From Haloarculaceae archaeon (lineage in GTDB: Archaea > Halobacteriota > Halobacteria > Halobacteriales > Haloarculaceae), in assembly GCA_018609945.1 (NCBI GenBank), contig JAHENO010000283.1:1-9581 (forward strand): a DNA stretch of 9,581 nt. Reading direction: 5' to 3'. Position 1 is the first letter of the stretch. The number at the start of each line of letters is the position of its first letter. This document shows positions 1 through 7,069 of this stretch, in pieces. Under the pieces are notes generated by a model that saw only the letters and a list, made by a program, of their open reading frames with translations, was not told the origin of the DNA and searched no databases. The position numbers and the translations under genes are program-made.

Positions 1-1583
1 GGGATGTCGACGGTGACGGTGTCGCCGTCCTGGAGAGCGCCGATGGGGCCGCCGGCGTAGGCCTCGGGGGCGACGTGGCCGATCATCGGCCCCCGGGTCG
101 CGCCGGAGAAGCGCCCGTCGGTGAGCAACGCGACGTCGTCCTCGTGGCCCTGGCCGACGACGGCGGCGGTCACGCCCAGCATCTCGCGCATCCCTGGACC
201 GCCCTGGGGGCCCTCGTTGCGGATGACGATAACGTCGCCCGACTCGATGTGACCTTCCTGGACGTAGGCCATCGCGTCCTCCTCGCTCTCGAAGACGCGG
301 GCCGGTCCCTCGTGGTGAAATTTGTCGTCGCCGGTGACTTTCAGGACGCCACCGTCGGGCGCGAGGTTGCCCGTGAGGATCTTGATCGCCCCCTCTTCCT
401 GTTTCGGATCCTCGACCGTGTAGAGGAAGTCCGCGTCGACCTCCGCTGCTGGCGGAAGGCGGCCCTTCGCTTCGAGGTATTCGATCTCCTCGGCGATGGT
501 CCGTCCCGTGACCGTGAGCGCGTCGCCGTGCAGGAGGTCCGCGTCGAGCAGCCGACGGAGGACCACGGGCACGCCGCCGAGTTCGTGGAGGTCGTTCATC
601 ACGCGCTCGCCGCCGGGCTGGAGGTCCGCGATTTTGGGGGTGCGGCGGCTGATCTCGTCGAACTCCTCGATGTCGAGGTCGATCCCCGCCTCGGCGGCGA
701 GCGCGAGCAGGTGGAGGACCGCGTTCGTCGACCCGCCGATGGCGACCTGGAGTGCGATGGCGTTCTCGAAGGAGTTCTTCGAGAGGAAATCAGAGGGGGA
801 CCGTCCCTCGCGGACGGCCTCGACGGCGAGTTCGCCGGCCTCCCGGGCGACCTCGTAGCGCTGTTCGTCCTCGGCGGGCGGCGAGGCGGCCCCCAGCGGC
901 GAGAAGCCCAGTGCCTCGGCGATGGACGCCATCGTGTTGGCCGTGAACATCCCGCCACACGAGCCAGCGCCGGGACAGGCGTTGCGCTCCATCTCGTCGA
1001 GTTCCTCCGGGCTCATCTCGCCCTCGGATACGGCACCCACGCCCTCGAAGACGTTCTGGATAGTGATCTCGCGGCCCCCGTGTTCGCCCGGCATGATCGA
1101 CCCGCCGTAGAGGAAGACGGAGGGGAGGTCCGTCCGGACGGCGGCCATCATCATCCCCGGCATGTTCTTGTCACAGCCGCCGATGGTGACGATGCCGTCC
1201 ATCCGTTCGCCGAAGGTGACCAGTTCCACCGAGTCCGCGATCAACTCCCGGGAGATCAGCGACGCCTTCATCCCCTCGGTGCCCATCGAGATGGCGTCCG
1301 AGATGGTGATGGTGCCGAACTCGATCGGCATCCCGCCCGCGTCGTCGATGCCCTCGTAGGCGGAGGCCGCGACGTCGTCGAGGTGGACGTTACAGGGCGT
1401 GATGTCGGCTGCGGGGTTGGCGAGGCCGACCATCGGCGAGGCCAGGTCCTCGTCGTCGTAGCCCATCGCGCGGAACATCGCGCGGTGTGGCGCCCGCTCG
1501 GCGCCCTGCGTCACCTCGTTGCTCGGCAGGTCGGGGTCTTTCTCGTACTCGAATGGCCGCTCCCGCGGTTCCTGCTGGCTCAT
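1..1583 (-). CDS. ilvD: Dihydroxy-acid dehydratase, C-terminus cut by window edge
   Basis: Catalyses dehydration of 2,3-dihydroxy-isovalerate and 2,3-dihydroxy-3-methylvalerate to 2-keto acids, the third common step of valine and isoleucine synthesis (also feeding leucine), in the cytoplasm. The reading frame is open from the ATG at 1583 to the left edge and gives 527 residues without a stop. Visible IlvD/Edd family landmarks: the three Fe-S cysteines C64 (in TPCNVH), C137 (in GGCDKNMPG) and C209 (in GSCGGMFTANTM), the Mg-binding DK pair at 138-139, and the C-terminal active-site block TDGRFSGATRG at about 488-498. The family is usually 550-620 aa, so some 30-60 residues are probably missing off the edge. 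The start is supported by GAGGTGA ending 5 nt before the ATG and by a TATA-like palindrome about 27 bp upstream. It lies 38 bp downstream of ctaA on the same strand. The protein is acidic, as expected of a haloarchaeon. Identity is near certain. Confidence 0.97.
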   Translation of the reverse strand, partial: MSQQEPRERPFEYEKDPDLPSNEVTQGAERAPHRAMFRAMGYDDEDLASPMVGLANPAADITPCNVHLDDVAASAYEGIDDAGGMPIEFGTITISDAISMGTEGMKASLISRELIADSVELVTFGERMDGIVTIGGCDKNMPGMMMAAVRTDLPSVFLYGGSIMPGEHGGREITIQNVFEGVGAVSEGEMSPEELDEMERNACPGAGSCGGMFTANTMASIAEALGFSPLGAASPPAEDEQRYEVAREAGELAVEAVREGRSPSDFLSKNSFENAIALQVAIGGSTNAVLHLLALAAEAGIDLDIEEFDEISRRTPKIADLQPGGERVMNDLHELGGVPVVLRRLLDADLLHGDALTVTGRTIAEEIEYLEAKGRLPPAAEVDADFLYTVEDPKQEEGAIKILTGNLAPDGGVLKVTGDDKFHHEGPARVFESEEDAMAYVQEGHIESGDVIVIRNEGPQGGPGMREMLGVTAAVVGQGHEDDVALLTDGRFSGATRGPMIGHVAPEAYAGGPIGALQDGDTVTVDI

Positions 1584-1588
1584 GGCCG

Positions 1589-1616
1589 TCACCTCGCCCG
1601 CGGTGGACTTAAGTCC
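1589..1616 (-). promoter_or_regulatory. ilvD promoter/RBS region: palindromic TATA element and Shine-Dalgarno site
   Basis: The perfect palindrome GGACTTAAGTCC (1605-1616) is centred 27 bp upstream of the ilvD ATG, where a TATA box for a leaderless haloarchaeal transcript would sit. GAGGTGA (1589-1595) lies 5 nt before the same ATG and matches the 16S anti-Shine-Dalgarno. The two signals suggest two modes: an own leaderless transcript, and SD-led translation from a longer message reading through from ctaA. That is inference; both motifs are seen directly. Confidence 0.5.
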
Positions 1617-1621
1617 GGCTT

Positions 1622-2128
1622 CTAGTCGTCGGCGCGTGCGGCCGTCCGCGCCGCGGTGTCGTCGGTGGTCGCGGTCCGGCCGTCGTCGGGCAGCACGTAC
1701 GAGAGCGTCGTGGCGACGACGAGTGCGCCGAACATCAGTTTCGCGGTGGCGTGGTGGAGCGTCTGCGAGACCGGCGGGGTGATGGGCATGAACCCGAGGA
1801 CGGTATTGGCCCCGAGCAGCACCTGCACCGGGAGGAACACGAGCGCGATTCCGGTCGCGAACTTGATACGGCGGTCGAACCCGCCCCGCCAGGCGGCGAC
1901 GGCCATCCCGACGATGAGGAGGCCGGTCACCAGCGCGACGAGGCGGTGGAACCACTCGACGAAACTCGGCCAGGTTGCGGGGAACAGCCCGAGCCAGCCG
2001 TCACAGAAGGGCCACGCCGCCGCACACGCGAGGTCGGCTCCGATGGCGCCAGTGTACACGCCCAGCACGATCAATCCGAAGGTGAGTCCCGTCGTCGTGG
2101 CCGCGAGGTGCCGGAACGAGAGGTTCAT
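1622..2128 (-). CDS. ctaA: Half-size CtaA/COX15-family heme A synthase (4 TM)
   Basis: Probable heme A synthase, which oxidises the C8 methyl of heme O to give heme A for terminal oxidases, in the cell membrane. The 168-aa protein has four predicted helices (about 9-30, 61-80, 90-107, 124-145). Family landmarks, numbered from the ATG: Cys35 and Cys42 in the first extracellular loop (ACAAAWPFC), Glu58-x-x-His61 at the start of TM2 (EWFHR), and His125-His126 at the start of TM4 (QTLHHATAK). From memory, Bacillus subtilis CtaA has C35/C42, E57 and H60 at nearly the same positions, but it is an eight-helix, about 306-aa duplicated protein. This one corresponds to one half, like the compact archaeal forms, and probably acts as a dimer. 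I chose ATG 2128 over an in-frame TTG at 2158, because the TTG lies inside the likely TATA element. The tail after about 148 is hydrophilic and low complexity. Divergent from maeB, upstream of ilvD. Confidence 0.85.
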   Translation of the reverse strand: MNLSFRHLAATTTGLTFGLIVLGVYTGAIGADLACAAAWPFCDGWLGLFPATWPSFVEWFHRLVALVTGLLIVGMAVAAWRGGFDRRIKFATGIALVFLPVQVLLGANTVLGFMPITPPVSQTLHHATAKLMFGALVVATTLSYVLPDDGRTATTDDTAARTAARADD

Positions 2129-2148
2129 ACGCCCGGCTCGGGACTCGA

Positions 2149-2158
2149 CGTATTTCAA
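2149..2158 (-). promoter_or_regulatory. TATA-like element for ctaA
   Basis: On the minus strand the sequence TTGAAATACG is centred about 25 bp upstream of the ctaA ATG at 2128. This is the expected place for a TATA box driving a leaderless transcript. No Shine-Dalgarno motif precedes the ATG. The same bases contain the TTG that an ORF caller would take as the start, which argues against that start. Confidence 0.45.
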
Positions 2159-2172
2159 CTCCCCCCTTCGCC

Positions 2173-2185
2173 CCCACGTCGTGGG
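2173..2185. promoter_or_regulatory. Palindrome in the ctaA-maeB divergent promoter region
   Basis: CCCACGTCGTGGG is a 13-nt inverted repeat with a single central base, in the 164-bp gap between the divergent ctaA and maeB starts. It lies about 20 bp upstream of the ctaA TATA element and about 80 bp upstream of the maeB TATA-like element. It could be an operator for a dimeric regulator or chance in a C/G-rich tract; no specific regulator can be named. Confidence 0.25.
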
Positions 2186-2261
2186 AATCCCCCGGGTCCG
2201 CGCCGTCGGTTCGGTGACACCGCATGGTGGGTTCGACGACCGACGAAGCGACCGCCGATGG

Positions 2262-2270
2262 GCTTTTGCG
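2262..2270 (+). promoter_or_regulatory. Weak TATA-like element for maeB
   Basis: GCTTTTGCG is centred about 27 bp before the maeB ATG at 2293, the spacing of a leaderless haloarchaeal promoter. It is a poor match to a T/A-rich box. A GGAG about 11 nt before the ATG is a possible but badly spaced Shine-Dalgarno site. Confidence 0.35.
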
Positions 2271-2292
2271 GCCGGGCGGAGAGAGAACTCCT

Positions 2293-4545
<2,253 letters not shown>

Positions 4546-4584
4546 CGACGCCGAACGGGGGTCCGGGGTCGGGAGCGTCGACAG

Positions 4585-4666
4585 AGACGGATTGCCGTCG
4601 TTCTGTATCGGATCGACCGCCGGACAGCGGGCGGTCGGGCGGGAAAATGGCTACAGCAATCCGTCT
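4585..4666. repeat. Nested inverted repeat between convergent maeB and hsp20
   Basis: AGACGGATTGC (4585-4595) is repeated exactly in inverted orientation at 4656-4666 (GCAATCCGTCT), separated by 60 bp; the right arm ends on the first base of the hsp20 stop codon. Inside lies a perfect 8-bp stem, CGACCGCC (4614-4621) with GGCGGTCG (4630-4637), around an 8-nt loop. It is placed to form a structure in the 3' UTRs of both convergent genes. A shared transcription end or RNA processing site is inferred. Confidence 0.55.
4614..4647 (-). terminator. Possible hsp20 3' end: short U-tract followed by GC hairpin
   Basis: Reading on the minus strand after the hsp20 stop, a TTTT (4644-4647) comes about 19 nt downstream, followed by the 8-bp GC-rich stem at 4614-4637. 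Archaeal termination usually needs only short U-tracts, so the TTTT is a plausible stop point. There is no long U-tract after the hairpin, so this is not a bacterial-type intrinsic terminator. Confidence 0.3.
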
Positions 4667-5031
4667 TACTCGACCTCGATCTCGCGGCCGCCCGTCGCGG
4701 GCCCCTCGATGGGGAGTGTCACCTCGAGGACCCCGTTCTGGTAAGAGGCCGCGATATCCTCCTCGATGACTTCCTTGGGGAAGCGGAACCGTCGGTGGTA
4801 CGTCCGTCGCTCGTTGCGCGCTTCCTCCTCGTGCTCGGCAGCGACGTTGAGGACACCGTCGTCCCAGGTTACCGCGATCTCGTCGCGCTCGAAGCCCGGC
4901 AACTCGATCGAGAGGACGAACTCGCCGTCCTCCTCGTACAGTTCGTAGTCGTCACTGCTGCGTCCGAACACGCGCGATGGGAAGTCCATCGACTGGACCC
5001 AGGAACTCGTGGGTGACGTCGGCAGTGGCAT
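4666..5031 (-). CDS. hsp20: Small heat-shock protein, Hsp20/alpha-crystallin family
   Basis: ATP-independent holdase chaperone that binds unfolding proteins under heat or salt stress; probably cytoplasmic and oligomeric. The 121-aa protein holds an alpha-crystallin domain at about 28-108, with ELPGF at 43-47, the mid-domain DDGVLNVAAEHEEE block, and the family hallmark GVLEVTLP at 100-107. It ends in IEV (118-120), a form of the C-terminal I-x-I/V motif that docks neighbouring subunits. The N-terminal arm is short (about 27 residues), and the protein is at the small end of the usual 120-180 aa. Start 5031 is supported by GGTGAT ending 5 nt before the ATG; the alternative ATG at 4989 (residue 15) has no such support. 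It converges on maeB, with stops 120 bp apart, and has its own strong promoter, consistent with a stand-alone stress gene. Confidence 0.94.
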   Translation of the reverse strand: MPLPTSPTSSWVQSMDFPSRVFGRSSDDYELYEEDGEFVLSIELPGFERDEIAVTWDDGVLNVAAEHEEEARNERRTYHRRFRFPKEVIEEDIAASYQNGVLEVTLPIEGPATGGREIEVE

Positions 5032-5033
5032 CC

Positions 5034-5082
5034 TGGATCACCCATTCGATAGTAGATATGCGATTCTATATAAATATTTCGG
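5034..5082 (-). promoter_or_regulatory. hsp20 promoter: BRE, TATA box and Shine-Dalgarno site
   Basis: On the minus strand CCGAAATA (5075-5082, BRE-like) runs directly into TTTATATA (5067-5074), the best TATA box in the window. A start about 26 bp downstream leaves a leader of about 13-17 nt that contains GGTGAT, 5 nt before the ATG at 5031. Between the TATA box and the gene are the short inverted words TAGA and TCTA, which could be an operator half-site pair; no known heat-shock operator is recognised. Confidence 0.75.
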
Positions 5083-5224
5083 CTACAGATTATTCGAGTT
5101 GCTGGTGACAACACCACTTTCGGACCCAGGCCGGGCTGTTTTACGGTAGAACGTGGACCATCCAGATGACGGTTCTACACGCTACTTTTATTGGGCGCTC
5201 AGGCAATGCGGAGGGTTCGACCGA

Positions 5225-5497
5225 TTATTCCCGGTACGCGGACCCACCGGGATCCGCATCGACCGGCGGGTTGAGGTAGATGACGTCGACCAGGAGCAGC
5301 GTACTCGTCACGGCGCCGAGAGTGATGGCCAGGTACAGCGACACGCCCGCCAGCGCGTGCATAGTTAGCGCGAGGGCGAACACCATCGGGATCGCTGCCA
5401 GCACGGCGTCGTACCGGGACAGCGACAACAACCGGTCGAGGGTGCGCTGGGAAACAGTTCGTCCTGTGCTGTGCCCGGTGTTGCGACTGGTGGCCAT
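5225..5497 (-). CDS. Small two-helix membrane protein, function unknown
   Basis: I do not recognise this 90-aa protein. The N-terminus (1-29) is basic and Ser/Thr-rich, followed by two adjoining hydrophobic helices (about 31-50 and 52-74) that form a tight hairpin, then a short acidic tail (VDADPGGSAYRE). With Arg residues before helix 1 and an acidic tail after helix 2, both ends may be cytoplasmic. There is no signal peptidase site, cysteine or obvious metal motif. It is credible as a gene because AGGAGGTGA ends 7 nt before the ATG and a TATA-like GTTTTTAG lies further upstream at the correct distance. It stands alone between hsp20 (193 bp downstream) and the RNase H-like gene (about 450 bp upstream), so the context does not give a role. 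Many haloarchaeal genomes carry such small two-helix proteins without known function. Confidence 0.72.
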   Translation of the reverse strand: MATSRNTGHSTGRTVSQRTLDRLLSLSRYDAVLAAIPMVFALALTMHALAGVSLYLAITLGAVTSTLLLVDVIYLNPPVDADPGGSAYRE

Positions 5498-5503
5498 CGT
5501 TGT

Positions 5504-5547
5504 CTCACCTCCTATCAGATTGTATTGGTCTATCCCACTAAAAACTT
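5504..5547 (-). promoter_or_regulatory. Promoter and strong RBS of the 90-aa membrane protein
   Basis: AGGAGGTGAG (5504-5513) is a near full-length match to the anti-Shine-Dalgarno, with good spacing to the ATG at 5497. AAGTTTTTAG (5538-5547) is a TATA-like element centred about 45 bp upstream of the ATG, giving a leader of about 20 nt that includes the RBS. Confidence 0.6.
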
Positions 5548-5943
5548 ACTCTGGTACAGTTTTCCGAACGTTACACAACACTTTGAGAGACATCTTTGAT
5601 GCATACTCATAACTTACGAGTTGGTTTTCCCTCAATAAACGCACGACAAGAGTACGATTGATTCAGTCGAACTGCTGCCAGTACGGGCCACAATAATACA
5701 CGATTTGATGTTTTTCCCGGCGGTCGGGCGCAGGGAGGCGTCCCCGCGGTATATCGCGGCGAGCAGGCGAGTAGTGACCCTCGGCGTGGACGGCTGTTGG
5801 ATCCGACGGAAGGGCTGTGCGCGGCGACGTGCTGTCGACCGTTCCCGGACCGGCGCACGATCACACGCGCGTCGACCCATCGTGACTGCTGTGTGTCTGG
5901 ACGCAGGAACGATTCGGCCGGTCACGAACGACAGCAGTCCGCG
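5548..5943. other. Gap with no convincing gene
   Basis: About 400 bp without a credible coding frame. The half near 5548-5715 is clearly less GC-rich than the genes around it (around 40-45% by eye); the half near 5715-5943 returns to high GC. Open frames across it on both strands encode Arg/Cys-rich, non-acidic peptides unlike the neighbouring proteins. I saw no tRNA, rRNA or CRISPR. Two structures stand out: a near-palindrome CCGCGGTATATCGCGG at 5744-5759, with a TATA core and one G/T mismatch pair, and the inverted repeat ending at 5939 that is listed separately. A decayed gene or an unannotated small RNA cannot be excluded. Confidence 0.5.
5884..5939 (-). repeat. Inverted repeat just downstream of the RNase H-like gene
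   Basis: GACTGCTGT (5884-5892) and its exact inverse ACAGCAGTC (5931-5939) flank 38 bp, starting 4 bp after the stop codon of the RNase H-like gene. A second overlapping pair, CGTGAC (5881-5886) with GTCACG (5921-5926), offers an alternative fold. It may be a 3' end or processing structure for that transcript. There is no U-tract right after it, so terminator function is uncertain. Confidence 0.35.
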
Positions 5944-6561
5944 TCAGTCGCTGGCGCCGCGGTCCGCCCGGGAGGGCGGGGGGATGCGTTGCTCCCCGCC
6001 TGGTGTCTCGGGCAGGACACACCGGTCGGGTTCGTCGTTGACGTGGCCGAACTCTTCGGGCGCGTTCGCGAGCGGGTGGGCGGGATTCTCGTCGCTGTGG
6101 ATGCGGGCCGCCCGGACGGTCCCGAATCCCCGGAGGCGTGCCCGGATTCCGCGCCAGTGGAGGCCGGTCGAGCGGGGGACCGACACGGTATGCGGTGGCG
6201 TCCCGCCGGTCCCCCTCGCGAGGACCGCGGCGTTGACGTTGGCCGCGAGCTGGTCGTGGTCGACGAGCAGGCCGACGGAGGCGTCCGCCGGTGTCCTGGC
6301 CGCGAGTACGTCCAGCCCCAGGTGGAGCGCGCGGTACTCGGCGACGTTGTTGTCCGGTGCCTCGTCCGGCACCGAGAGGCGGGCGACGCGCTCGCCGTCG
6401 CGCGTCTCGATGACGGCCCCGAGCCCACCCCCGGCACGCCTGAAGGACCCGTCGGTGGCGAGGTAGAAATCGCGGTGGTGGGTGCGGGGCGGGTGGGCGA
6501 TGTGCGGCGTGGGCGACTCGTCGAACAGGTCTCGCAACGACGGCCGGCCGTACGCGGCCAT
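5944..6561 (-). CDS. RNase H-fold protein, haloarchaeal variant
   Basis: Probable ribonuclease H superfamily protein (205 aa), cytoplasmic, likely to cleave or bind RNA in RNA/DNA hybrids. The type 1 RNase H core spans about 31-167: ATDGSF with Asp37 on the first strand, GGGLGAVIE as the beta-hairpin, NNVAEYRAL with Glu75 on helix 1, and LLVDHDQLAANVN with Asp101. The block that should carry the fourth acidic ligand reads DENPAHPLAN (157-166). Where the common form is N-x-x-A-D-x-L-A, a His162-Pro pair replaces the Asp, so a nearby acidic residue or the His may take over. The protein lacks the N-terminal domain I associate with the usual haloarchaeal RnhA, so it looks like a separate paralogue. 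It has an N-terminal extension of about 30 residues with many His, and a Pro-rich tail. ATG 6561 is chosen over an upstream in-frame start at 6654 because of a TATA element 25 bp upstream; the 31 extra residues are Arg/Gly/Pro-rich and overlap the neighbouring gene. Confidence 0.82.
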   Translation of the reverse strand: MAAYGRPSLRDLFDESPTPHIAHPPRTHHRDFYLATDGSFRRAGGGLGAVIETRDGERVARLSVPDEAPDNNVAEYRALHLGLDVLAARTPADASVGLLVDHDQLAANVNAAVLARGTGGTPPHTVSVPRSTGLHWRGIRARLRGFGTVRAARIHSDENPAHPLANAPEEFGHVNDEPDRCVLPETPGGEQRIPPPSRADRGASD

Positions 6562-6580
6562 ACCCCAGCTAACGGAGGGA

Positions 6581-6590
6581 CCTCTTAAAC
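6581..6590 (-). promoter_or_regulatory. Leaderless-type TATA box of the RNase H-like gene, inside the upstream stop codon
   Basis: GTTTAAGAGG on the minus strand is centred about 25 bp before the ATG at 6561, ideal for a leaderless transcript, and no Shine-Dalgarno site is well placed. The TTTAA core includes the TAA stop codon (6585-6587) of the 88-aa gene, so the same bases end one gene and probably start the next transcript. Confidence 0.6.
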
Positions 6591-6851
6591 GTTTTCGGGG
6601 GCCGTGCCCTCGGCGTGGGCAGAGTGTCCCACCAGGAGGGCCACGGCGTTGCACACCAGCAGGACCACGAACGCGACCGTCTGGGTCTGGTTTTCCAGGC
6701 CCGTGATAAGCAACGGGACGTGGAGGAAGGGCAACACGATGGCTGCCCAGAACGCGAGCTGGTGGACTGGTCGGAGGAGCACTTCGACGATCGAGGCGCC
6801 GTCACCGTCAGCGGGGAAGGACGGCAGGTCGGTACTGGAGGGCGTCGACAT
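6585..6851 (-). CDS. Small two-helix membrane protein, function unknown
   Basis: An 88-aa protein I cannot assign to a named family. A polar, acidic N-terminus (1-26, Ser/Asp/Pro-rich) leads to helix 1 at about 31-51 (LAFWAAIVLPFLHVPLLITG), a short loop with ENQTQ, and helix 2 at about 57-75 (VAFVVLLVCNAVALLVG). A short polar tail follows, with two His (H76, H79). His residues also lie at 30 and 44, near or within helix 1, so heme or metal binding is conceivable but unproven. ATG 6851 is chosen over the in-frame ATG at 6890 because GAGGTGA ends 5 nt before it and the TATA box sits just upstream; the 13 extra residues would overlap that promoter. It ends 23 bp before the RNase H-like gene on the same strand. 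It does not resemble the 90-aa membrane protein beyond sharing two helices. Confidence 0.75.
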   Translation of the reverse strand: MSTPSSTDLPSFPADGDGASIVEVLLRPVHQLAFWAAIVLPFLHVPLLITGLENQTQTVAFVVLLVCNAVALLVGHSAHAEGTAPENV

Positions 6852-6856
6852 GATTT

Positions 6857-6898
6857 TCACCTCACTCCCATCAACAACCCCTACCCCCATATAAGTGC
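6857..6898 (-). promoter_or_regulatory. Promoter and RBS of the 88-aa membrane protein
   Basis: CACTTATATGG (6888-6898) is a good TATA box, about 42 bp upstream of the ATG at 6851, predicting a leader of about 16 nt. That leader carries GAGGTGA (6857-6863), 5 nt before the start. The TTTTA array described next lies immediately upstream of this promoter. Confidence 0.65.
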
Positions 6899-6924
6899 GA
6901 GAGCCTTCGAGCAGTTTCGGTCGA

Positions 6925-7042
6925 TTTTAGCGATCCCGCGACTGTGCCGAACCTTTTACGACGATGCTAGAGAGTTCCTTCGACGTTTTAGTATCGCCTG
7001 AGTGGGCAGTAGAACTTTTATCGACCGTTCTGCAGAACTCTC
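6925..7042. promoter_or_regulatory. Phased TTTTA array with palindrome, possible regulatory region
   Basis: This intergenic stretch is noticeably poorer in GC than its neighbours. TTTTA occurs on the plus strand at 6925-6929, 6954-6958, 6986-6990 and 7016-7020, spaced 29, 32 and 30 bp apart, about three helical turns. Most copies sit next to CGA or GAAC (for example CCGAACCTTTTACGACG and AGAACTTTTATCGACC). Beyond them is the perfect palindrome GTTCTGCAGAAC (7027-7038). An 8-bp inverted repeat, GAGAGTTC (6970-6977) with GAACTCTC (7035-7042), encloses two of the motifs. The array could be upstream binding sites for the 88-aa gene promoter, or tandem plus-strand TATA boxes; both are inference. 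Confidence 0.35.
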
Positions 7043-7069
7043 AGCTGACCAGGGTGATCCGCGGGGATA

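Noticed and set aside
75..1625. Long 516-codon plus-strand open frame
   Set aside because: It lies opposite ilvD, which has complete family motifs. Its product has no recognisable domain, and long antisense frames are common in high-GC haloarchaeal genes.
2224..2292. Upstream ATG start for maeB
   Set aside because: It would put the TATA-like element inside the gene and add 23 residues unlike the usual family N-terminus.
5705..6588. Two overlapping plus-strand open frames of about 250-260 codons
   Set aside because: They mostly lie opposite the RNase H-like gene; the products are rich in Arg, Ser and Cys and lack the acidic bias of the real proteins here.
6562..6654. N-terminal extension of the RNase H-like protein
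   Set aside because: It overlaps the 88-aa gene and its own TATA box; composition is Arg/Gly/Pro-rich.
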